A stretch of 11,012 nucleotides of DNA, from the NCBI GenBank assembly GCA_003542325.1, contig DPKV01000107.1, positions 982 to 11,993 on the forward strand. Direction: 5' to 3'. The notes beneath the pieces are model-generated. The model ran no database searches, was not told the DNA's origin, and worked only from the letters and a program-made list of their open reading frames with translations. How positions within the stretch are numbered: position 1 is the stretch's first letter; every line of letters begins with the position of its first letter. This document shows, piece by piece, positions 6,702-11,012 of the stretch. The DNA comes from Anaerolineaceae bacterium. GTDB taxonomy: Bacteria > Chloroflexota > Anaerolineae > Anaerolineales > Anaerolineaceae. A program made the position numbers and the translations under genes.

Positions 6702-7310
6702 CTAGGCTTCAGCTTCCGGGTTGTCTTCTGTTTCGGGAGCTTCAGGTTCTGTTTCCACTTCTTCAATCACTTCAACGACTTCGTCTTCAATTTCGGGTGC
6801 TGCTTCTTCAACGGGCGTTTCTGCTTTGCTTGCTTTGGGGGACTCTTCTTCTATGCCGGGTGCTTCGCCTTCACGGTGAATGATGACTACAACTTCCGGG
6901 ATGAGGTCCATCGTCAGGTGGATCGGCACTTTGTAGGTGCCAAGCTGGCGGATGGGTTCGGTTTCAACCTGCCGCTTTTCAACTTCGATTTCGAAGTTTG
7001 CAGCAATCGCTTCCATGATATCCTCATCGCTGACCGACCCATACAGGCGGCCTGTTTCACCGGCTTTGACGGCAAAGGTCAGGGTCTTTCCATTGAGGAC
7101 TTCTGCGACTGAACCAAGTTCTTCGTTCAGCACAGCACGGCGTTCGGTGGCTTTGACCATGATCCGGTCTGCCTGGCTCATCGCACCGGGGGTGGCCGGA
7201 ATGGCATAACCCTGGGGGATGAGGTAGTTGCGGCCGTATCCGTTGGCAACTTTCTTGACTTCGCCAGCTCGACCTAATTTGTACACGTCTTTTATCAGTA
7301 ATACTCTCAT
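6702..7310 (-). CDS. rplI: Large ribosomal subunit protein bL9 with acidic C-terminal extension
   Basis: L9 binds 23S rRNA at the base of the L1 stalk and helps maintain reading frame. The N-terminal domain is unmistakable: MRVLLIKDVYKLGRAGEVKK, then VANGYGRNYLIPQGYA (21-36). A central helix and the C-terminal domain follow, to about residue 147 (LIPEVVVIIHREG). Residues 148-202 form an added tail rich in Glu, Pro and Ala, absent from the roughly 150-residue E. coli protein. I place the start at the ATG at 7310. A GTG two codons upstream keeps the frame open, but AAAGGG (7325-7320) is nine bases from the ATG and only three from the GTG, and the family begins at this Met. The gene is not beside rpsF/ssb/rpsR in this window. 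It is read alone, with a terminator behind it. Confidence 0.95.
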   Translation of the reverse strand: MRVLLIKDVYKLGRAGEVKKVANGYGRNYLIPQGYAIPATPGAMSQADRIMVKATERRAVLNEELGSVAEVLNGKTLTFAVKAGETGRLYGSVSDEDIMEAIAANFEIEVEKRQVETEPIRQLGTYKVPIHLTMDLIPEVVVIIHREGEAPGIEEESPKASKAETPVEEAAPEIEDEVVEVIEEVETEPEAPETEDNPEAEA

Positions 7311-7344
7311 TTTCACAAGCCCTTTCGTTCATAAGTAGTTGAGT

Positions 7345-7370
7345 CTTGTCCGAAGGGTACAACGGACAAG
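7345..7370 (-). promoter_or_regulatory. Hairpin in the rplI leader
   Basis: CTTGTCCG (7345-7352) and CGGACAAG (7363-7370) are perfect inverted complements around a 10-base loop. In the rplI mRNA this stem would lie about 35 bases before the start codon. If the candidate -10 at 7378-7383 is used, it would be at the extreme 5' end of the transcript. It could stabilise the mRNA or be a site for autoregulation. No T run follows, so it is not a clear terminator. Confidence 0.45.
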
Positions 7371-7377
7371 CTAAAGG

Positions 7378-7383
7378 ATTTTA
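7378..7383 (-). promoter_or_regulatory. Possible -10 box of rplI
   Basis: The minus strand reads GGTAAAATCC, giving TAAAAT about 68 bases before the rplI ATG. No -35 match is found upstream, where heptamer array C lies instead. The call is tentative. Confidence 0.3.
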
Positions 7384-7395
7384 CCAGAAAAAATA

Positions 7396-7444
7396 GGAAA
7401 TGGGGAATGGAGAATGGTGAGTAGTGAGTGGAGAATAGTGAATG
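7396..7444 (+). repeat. Heptamer array C, seven units
   Basis: Seven consecutive units are read: GGAAATG, GGGAATG, GAGAATG, GTGAGTA, GTGAGTG, GAGAATA, GTGAATG. The consensus is GTGAATG/A, matching arrays A and B at the left of the window. The array lies on the rplI side of the divergent region. Confidence 0.8.
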
Positions 7445-7675
7445 GTTCGGGATGCAATAGCTGGCTGGAATTCGCACCAGGAAAAGAACAAAAACAGAGG
7501 GCAAGAGGAATTTCCTCGTGTTCCTTGCCGCTCTTTATAGAGAAAAAAACGGTGCGCGCAAAGGCGGTGAACACCCTACTCTACCACCATAGGACACATA
7601 GGGGAAAAATAAAAATAATTGCAATGCAGTAGAAAAGGTAAGTCCTTGCACTGTCCGGGGCGAATTCTCTTTGAC

Positions 7676-7703
7676 CATTCACCATTCACGACTCTCCATG
7701 CAC
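7676..7703 (-). repeat. Heptamer array D, four units inverted relative to array C
   Basis: The plus strand reads CATTCAC, CATTCAC, GACTCTC, CATGCAC, which on the minus strand is GTGCATG, GAGAGTC, GTGAATG, GTGAATG. It faces array C across 231 bases and ends 87 bases before the mutase start codon. Confidence 0.75.
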
Positions 7704-7748
7704 TAACTTATTTCGAATTCCCGTCATAAGGGGTCGTTCCAATTCGGG

Positions 7749-7754
7749 TATACT
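7749..7754 (+). promoter_or_regulatory. Possible -10 box of the mutase operon
   Basis: TATACT lies 36 bases before the ATG at 7791. A start near 7761 would give a leader of about 30 bases that includes the Shine-Dalgarno GAGG. No -35 match stands at 16-18 bases, so this is tentative. Confidence 0.3.
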
Positions 7755-7790
7755 TGGGTTGATTCCTAATCCAATAACCATGAGGTGTGA

Positions 7791-9443
7791 ATGTCACTAA
7801 ATGACGAGAAAAAACGTTGGGAAAGGGATATGTATGATCCTCTGGTCACCAAATATCCCGAACGCAAGCAAAATTTTTTTACTTCTTCCGGCATTGACCT
7901 TCCACCGGTGATGCTGCCGCCGGAGACCCAGGCTTATCTCAAACAGTTGGGTTTCCCAGGGGAGTATCCCTTCACCCGCGGCGTCCAACCCACCATGTAT
8001 CGGGGGCGTTTTTGGACCATGCGGCAGTATGCGGGATATGCCACCGCTCAGGAATCGAATGCCCGTTACCGGTACCTGCTCGATCAGGGGCAGACCGGCC
8101 TCTCGGTGGCTTTTGACCTGCCGACTCAGATCGGTTATGACGCTGATGACCCGATGGCGCAGGGAGAGGTTGGAAAAGTTGGCGTGTCGATTTCTTCGGT
8201 GGAAGATATGGAGACATTATTCAAAGAAATTCCCCTGGACAAAGTTTCGACCAGCATGACCATCAATGCCCCAGCAGCAATATTGCTGGCCTTCTACATT
8301 GCTGTTGCGAAAAAGCAGGGGGTCCCGACCCAAAAATTGCGCGGGACGGTCCAGAACGATATTCTCAAGGAATATGTGGCCCGGGGAACGTATATTTTCC
8401 CACCCGAGCCATCCATGCGGCTGATTACGGATGTGTTCAAGTTTTGCAAGGATGAGGTTCCCCGCTGGAATACGATCAGCATCTCCGGTTATCATATCCG
8501 GGAAGCCGGTTCCACAGCCGTGCAGGAAGTCGCCTTTACGCTTGCCAACGGTATCGCCTATATTCAGGCTGCCATTGATGCCGGTTTGGAAGTGGATGAT
8601 TTCGCCGACCAGCTTTCATTCTTCTTCAACGCCCACAACAATTTTCTGGAGGAAGTTGCCAAGTTCAGGGCTGCCCGCAGGTTGTATGCCCGGATCATGA
8701 AGGAACGATTCCATGCAAAAAGTGATAAATCGTGCCGGCTGCGTTTTCATACGCAGACCGCTGGGTCAACATTGACAGCGCAGCAACCTGAAAACAACGT
8801 TGTCCGTGTGACCCTGCAGGCATTGGCTGCTGTCCTGGGCGGAACACAATCCCTGCATACCAACAGCATGGATGAAGCCCTCTGGCTGCCCACGGAGAAA
8901 TCCGTCCGGGTCGCGCTGCGGACACAACAGATCATCGCCAATGAATCCGGTGTAGCGGATACGGTTGATCCCCTGGCAGGATCGTTCGTGATTGAATCGC
9001 TCACAGATGAAATTGAAGCCCAGGCGAAAGCGTATATCGAAAAGATAGACGCCATTGGCGGCGCAATGCAAGCCATCAACCAGGGGTACATGCAGCAGGA
9101 GATACAGGAAGCCGCTTACCGCACCCAGCGGGCAATCGAAAAGGGAGAAGAGATCGTCGTCGGTGTGAACGACTTCCAGGTTGAAGAGGAGATTGAACTC
9201 GAATCCCTGAAAGTGGACCCGCATGTGGAAGAAGATCAAAAAGCGCGCCTGGCGGATTTGCGCGCCCGACGGGATAATGAAAAGGTCTCTGAACTGTTGG
9301 GGCAATTGGAAACAGCAGCCAAAGGAACCACCCCGTTAATGCCGCTGATGGTCGAATGTGCCGAAGCGAAAATCACACTCGGTGAGATATGTGGTGTGTT
9401 ACGGGATGTCTGGGGTCAATATCGTCCGCCCACATTTATTTAA
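7791..9443 (+). CDS. Methylmalonyl-CoA mutase, large (catalytic) subunit
   Basis: This enzyme interconverts (R)-methylmalonyl-CoA and succinyl-CoA by radical rearrangement with adenosylcobalamin. The 550 residues form the substrate-binding barrel only. The C-terminal B12-binding domain with DxHxxG is absent, so a separate small subunit must exist elsewhere in the genome. Active-site residues fit methylmalonyl-CoA as substrate: Tyr80 (RQYAGY) and Arg198 (KEYVARGTY) match Tyr89 and Arg207 of the Propionibacterium enzyme, where isobutyryl-CoA mutases have Phe and Gln. Tyr234-His235 (SISGYH) match Tyr243-His244. The ATG has GAGG at a good distance. The epimerase gene begins 15 bases after the stop, supporting the pathway assignment. 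Possible uses are propionate breakdown or formation. Another acyl-CoA mutase specificity is less likely but not excluded. The name mcmA1/mutB would depend on the partner. Confidence 0.93.
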   Translation: MSLNDEKKRWERDMYDPLVTKYPERKQNFFTSSGIDLPPVMLPPETQAYLKQLGFPGEYPFTRGVQPTMYRGRFWTMRQYAGYATAQESNARYRYLLDQGQTGLSVAFDLPTQIGYDADDPMAQGEVGKVGVSISSVEDMETLFKEIPLDKVSTSMTINAPAAILLAFYIAVAKKQGVPTQKLRGTVQNDILKEYVARGTYIFPPEPSMRLITDVFKFCKDEVPRWNTISISGYHIREAGSTAVQEVAFTLANGIAYIQAAIDAGLEVDDFADQLSFFFNAHNNFLEEVAKFRAARRLYARIMKERFHAKSDKSCRLRFHTQTAGSTLTAQQPENNVVRVTLQALAAVLGGTQSLHTNSMDEALWLPTEKSVRVALRTQQIIANESGVADTVDPLAGSFVIESLTDEIEAQAKAYIEKIDAIGGAMQAINQGYMQQEIQEAAYRTQRAIEKGEEIVVGVNDFQVEEEIELESLKVDPHVEEDQKARLADLRARRDNEKVSELLGQLETAAKGTTPLMPLMVECAEAKITLGEICGVLRDVWGQYRPPTFI

Positions 9444-9458
9444 ATGACGAGGAATTTT

Positions 9459-9866
9459 ATGCCCGAGATAAAAAAGATAAATCATGTAGCGATTGTTGTT
9501 CAGGACATTGATGAAGCTCTGGGTTTTTGGCGGGACCAACTGGGGTTGGAACTGGATCATATCGAAGAAGTCCCCTCACAGGCGTCAAAGGTAGCCTTTA
9601 TGCCTGTCGGTGGAAGTGAAGTGGAACTGGTGCAGCCGACAGACCCCCAAAGCGGACTTGGAAAATACCTTGAAAAACGCGGCGAGGGTTTGCACCACCT
9701 TTGTATTGAAGTGGATGACATTGACGCGATGCTGGATTTGCTTAAAGAAAAGGGCGTCCGGCTGATCAATGAGACGCCTTTGGATCTGCCCGGCAGGCGG
9801 ATGGCTTTTATTCACCCCAAAGCCGGAAATGGGGTGTTAATTGAACTTTATCAAATCGTTGCTTAA
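9459..9866 (+). CDS. mce: Methylmalonyl-CoA epimerase
   Basis: The epimerase converts (S)- to (R)-methylmalonyl-CoA, feeding the mutase encoded just upstream. The 135-residue protein is a vicinal-oxygen-chelate (glyoxalase-like) fold of two beta-alpha-beta-beta-beta modules. Likely metal ligands are His9 (INHVAI), Glu56 (SEVELVQP), His80 (GLHHLCIEV) and Glu129 (GVLIELYQ). The GLHHLCIEVDDI and HPKAGNGVLIEL segments are hallmarks of this family. I chose the ATG at 9459. An in-frame ATG at 9444 directly follows the mutase stop, but it lacks a ribosome site, while GAGGA (9449-9453) is five bases before the second ATG and the family begins there. The length matches known epimerases. Confidence is high from sequence and context together. 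Confidence 0.95.
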   Translation: MPEIKKINHVAIVVQDIDEALGFWRDQLGLELDHIEEVPSQASKVAFMPVGGSEVELVQPTDPQSGLGKYLEKRGEGLHHLCIEVDDIDAMLDLLKEKGVRLINETPLDLPGRRMAFIHPKAGNGVLIELYQIVA

Positions 9867-9887
9867 TATTAAAGAAGAAAGGTCGTA

Positions 9888-10406
9888 ATGGTAAATAATA
9901 AGTTGCAATGGCCCAAACCGCCTGAGATGCAGATTGACATAGAAAAAGATTACAAAGCCATTCTGCATACCGAAAAAGGCGACATCACGATTGACCTCTT
10001 TGAAAAGAAGGTCCCGAAAACGGTCAATAATTTTATCTTCCTCAGCCAGGCAGGATATTATGATGGCACAATTTTCCATCGGGTTATTCTGAACTTTATG
10101 GCTCAGGGAGGCGACCCGACGGCAACAGGCGCAGGGGGGCCGGGGTATAAGTTTAAGGATGAGTTCGATCCCGAATTGAAGCACAATAAACCGGGGATAC
10201 TTTCCATGGCCAACGCCGGGCCGAATACGAATGGGTCTCAGTTTTTCATCACCCATGTGCCGACGCCCTGGCTGGATGGGAAGCACAGCGTGTTCGGTGA
10301 AGTTGAAGACGGCATGGATGTGTTGTTCTCTATCCCGCCTCGCGACCCGATCACCCCGGAATATCCGGGGATCAAGATCAACTCCGTGGAGATTGTGGAA
10401 GCATAG
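9888..10406 (+). CDS. Peptidyl-prolyl cis-trans isomerase, cyclophilin type
   Basis: Cyclophilins speed cis-trans isomerisation at proline during folding. The 172-residue protein has no signal peptide or membrane segment, so it is likely cytoplasmic. The catalytic set known from human CypA is complete: Arg65, Phe70, Met71 and Gln73 in [15 protein letters not shown], Phe120 in SQFFIT, Trp128, and His133 in [12 protein letters not shown] 22-residue N-terminal extension precedes the first strand. The Shine-Dalgarno AAAGG (9878-9882) stands five bases before the ATG, and the gene starts 21 bases after the epimerase stop. It is therefore probably the third gene of the mutase operon, though a metabolic link is not evident. 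A terminator follows at 10431. Family assignment is very sure; the cellular client is unknown. Confidence 0.96.
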   Translation: MVNNKLQWPKPPEMQIDIEKDYKAILHTEKGDITIDLFEKKVPKTVNNFIFLSQAGYYDGTIFHRVILNFMAQGGDPTATGAGGPGYKFKDEFDPELKHNKPGILSMANAGPNTNGSQFFITHVPTPWLDGKHSVFGEVEDGMDVLFSIPPRDPITPEYPGIKINSVEIVEA

Positions 10407-10430
10407 GTTTTCTTCAGGGAAAAAGACAAC

Positions 10431-10462
10431 AGGACACGTGAACATGCGTGTCCTTTTTTTTT
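10431..10462 (+). terminator. Rho-independent terminator of the mutase-epimerase-cyclophilin operon
   Basis: AGGACACG at 10431-10438 pairs perfectly with CGTGTCCT at 10447-10454 around an eight-base loop, and nine T follow from 10454. On the other strand the downstream T tract is interrupted, so it acts mainly on the plus strand. Confidence 0.9.
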
Positions 10463-10494
10463 GTTTCGGTTTTCAGATCGTCTGAATTGTTTGC

Positions 10495-10779
10495 TCAGGA
10501 CTTGATATCTCCGGCGAGGTTCAGTGAAAAACTGTTATCCTGGATGACCGTGCGATTGCAATGCAGGGTCTGGATGCCGATCCGGTTACCCGAGATATCG
10601 TTGCGCCGGATTTCATGGTCATGGGGACGCAGATAAGTATCCGGAGTTCCCTTTTCCACTGTCTTCAGGGGCAGGATACCCTGATCCTGGTTTGCGGCAA
10701 TGCGCAGCCCGATGTGATTGCGGTGGAGGCTGTTGCCTTCAATGACCCAGAGCTTACTGGTATCGTTTCTATCAATGAT
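10495..10779 (-). pseudogene. 3' fragment of a right-handed beta-helix (NosD/PbH1-like) gene
   Basis: The frame is open from 10779 to the TGA at 10495 (94 codons) but has no start codon and follows an in-frame stop at 10780-10782. The translation shows the periodic Asn/Ile pattern of parallel beta-helix repeats: WVIEGNSLHRNHIGLRIAAN near the start, then IRRNDISGNRIGIQTLHCN and VIQDNSFSLN near the end. Such repeats occur in secreted or surface carbohydrate-acting proteins and in NosD-like proteins. The fragment lies out of frame behind the truncated pcp start, so it is probably the remnant of a gene that lost its 5' part. Its original substrate cannot be told. The beta-helix assignment comes from pattern only and is moderately sure. 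Confidence 0.6.
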
Positions 10780-10850
10780 TCAACCAGCATCTGGCTTGGA
10801 TTGGTCGGGCTTTCGCCAAACGGTTCAAATCCGCTCAAGAGGATTTTCAT
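10665..10850 (-). pseudogene. pcp: Truncated pyroglutamyl-peptidase I (pyrrolidone-carboxylate peptidase) start
   Basis: The first 27 or so codons, MKILLSGFEPFGESPTNPSQ then MLVESLIE, match the N-terminus of Pcp, a cytoplasmic cysteine peptidase that removes N-terminal pyroglutamate. Full-length Pcp has about 200-215 residues. Here the family resemblance stops near position 10765-10775 and the frame closes at 10665 after 61 codons. The catalytic Glu, Cys and His are all missing, so the product cannot be active. From the same point another frame reads beta-helix sequence. The start looks genuine: GGAG lies eight bases upstream and the ATG overlaps the stop of the preceding gene in an ATGA. A recombination or deletion, or an assembly join, is the likely cause. 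A sequencing indel alone would not explain the change of family. Confidence 0.7.
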
Positions 10851-11012
10851 TTTTCGGACTCCGTATTGTTGAGATTAATCGGTTGAAAATGCTGTTCCAA
10901 AACAGCAGCAGGATGGCGGTCCTGCTCAAGGTCATACAGGATACCTTCCAGGTTCTTTTGGATGGCGAATGTGTCCATTCCCATAAATACATTTGGGAAT
11001 CGGGTCAACCAT
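10847..11012 (-). CDS. Unknown protein, C-terminal 54 residues (5' end beyond the window)
   Basis: The frame enters from the right edge and ends at a TGA (10849-10847) that overlaps the pcp ATG in an ATGA, an arrangement typical of coupled genes in one operon. The visible part begins WLTRFPNVFMGMDTFAIQKN and ends with HFQPINLNNTESEK. It is mixed-charge, soluble in character, and shows no membrane segment. I do not recognise the family. The overlap and the ribosome site for pcp inside its end support that it is really translated. Other frames here contain stops. Confidence 0.6.
   Translation of the reverse strand, partial: WLTRFPNVFMGMDTFAIQKNLEGILYDLEQDRHPAAVLEQHFQPINLNNTESEK

Larger units (their letters stand above)
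7311..7790. other. Divergent intergenic region between rplI and the mutase operon
   Basis: This 480-bp gap has no convincing gene. From left to right it holds the rplI Shine-Dalgarno, the leader hairpin, a weak -10, heptamer array C (7396-7444), an unexplained 231-bp segment, heptamer array D (7676-7703) and a possible promoter for the mutase gene. The unexplained segment contains an imperfect hairpin (GGCAA 7500-7504 with TTGCC 7525-7529, plus GGAA with TTCC) followed by CTCT-TTAT-AGAG at 7531-7542. Open frames inside it look like chance. Confidence 0.8.

Noticed and set aside
7314..7316. GTG start for rplI two codons upstream
   Set aside because: Its distance from the Shine-Dalgarno is only three bases, and the protein family starts at the following ATG.
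7414..7632. A 72-codon plus-strand open frame between the arrays
   Set aside because: It begins inside the heptamer array, has no Shine-Dalgarno and looks like random sequence.
7396..7703. Repeat arrays as a CRISPR or a small CRISPR remnant
   Set aside because: Units are 7 bp, directly adjacent and degenerate. There are no spacers and no cas genes.
8766..9305. A 179-codon minus-strand open frame opposite the mutase
   Set aside because: The plus strand codes for strongly conserved mutase sequence here; the reverse frame resembles no family.
9837..10445. A 202-codon minus-strand open frame opposite the cyclophilin
   Set aside because: The plus strand has a complete cyclophilin with all catalytic residues; the reverse frame also runs through the terminator hairpin.
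10472..10486. Short palindrome TTCAGA-TCG-TCTGAA as a terminator for the minus-strand fragment
   Set aside because: The stem is only six base pairs, AT-rich, and no T run follows on the minus strand.
10561..10872. A 103-codon open frame on the plus strand across the pcp/beta-helix junction
   Set aside because: It is antisense to two family-like fragments, has no ribosome site, and its translation shows no recognisable pattern.

Overview
The window looks like chromosomal DNA from a bacterium of the phylum Chloroflexota, probably class Anaerolineae. This is an inference from protein style rather than from a marker gene. The signs are threonine/proline-rich 'TPTP' tails on two membrane proteins, a RodZ-like protein encoded next to rimO, an RsmI-like methyltransferase with the 'DTPYR' signature, and -10 boxes placed directly before start codons. 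Most of the window is housekeeping sequence. I see no phage, transposase, CRISPR array, tRNA or rRNA.

Layout, left to right. (1) 1-599, minus: an RsmI-family SAM-dependent methyltransferase cut by the window edge. (2) 600-939: a divergent intergenic region with two facing arrays of a 7-bp repeat. (3) 940-2481, plus: murJ (lipid II flippase), followed by 2506-3639, plus: a membrane-anchored helical-repeat protein of unknown function, closed by a textbook terminator at 3663-3695. (4) 3877-6619, minus: a RodZ-like protein with two HTH domains and rimO, overlapping by 17 nt, with a terminator at 3731-3752. (5) 6702-7310, minus: rplI (ribosomal protein L9) with a long acidic tail, separated from the rodZ-like gene by a perfect hairpin. 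(6) 7311-7790: a second divergent intergenic region, again with two facing heptamer arrays. (7) 7791-10406, plus: an operon of methylmalonyl-CoA mutase large subunit, methylmalonyl-CoA epimerase and a cyclophilin, closed by a terminator at 10431-10462. (8) 10495-11012, minus: the end of an unknown gene, then a truncated pyroglutamyl-peptidase start (pcp) that runs out of frame into the 3' end of a beta-helix gene.

Functionally, murJ and the RodZ-like gene belong to cell-wall synthesis and shape. rimO and rplI, and probably the RsmI-like gene, belong to the ribosome. The plus-strand operon interconverts succinyl-CoA and methylmalonyl-CoA (propionate or branched-chain/odd-chain metabolism) and needs a separate B12-binding small subunit that is not in this window.

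The points most worth a second look are the paired, inverted heptamer arrays found in both divergent promoter regions, the chimeric pcp/beta-helix junction, the three start codons that appear to be leaderless, and the tandem HTH domains of the RodZ-like protein. I do not see a wholly new multi-gene system here.
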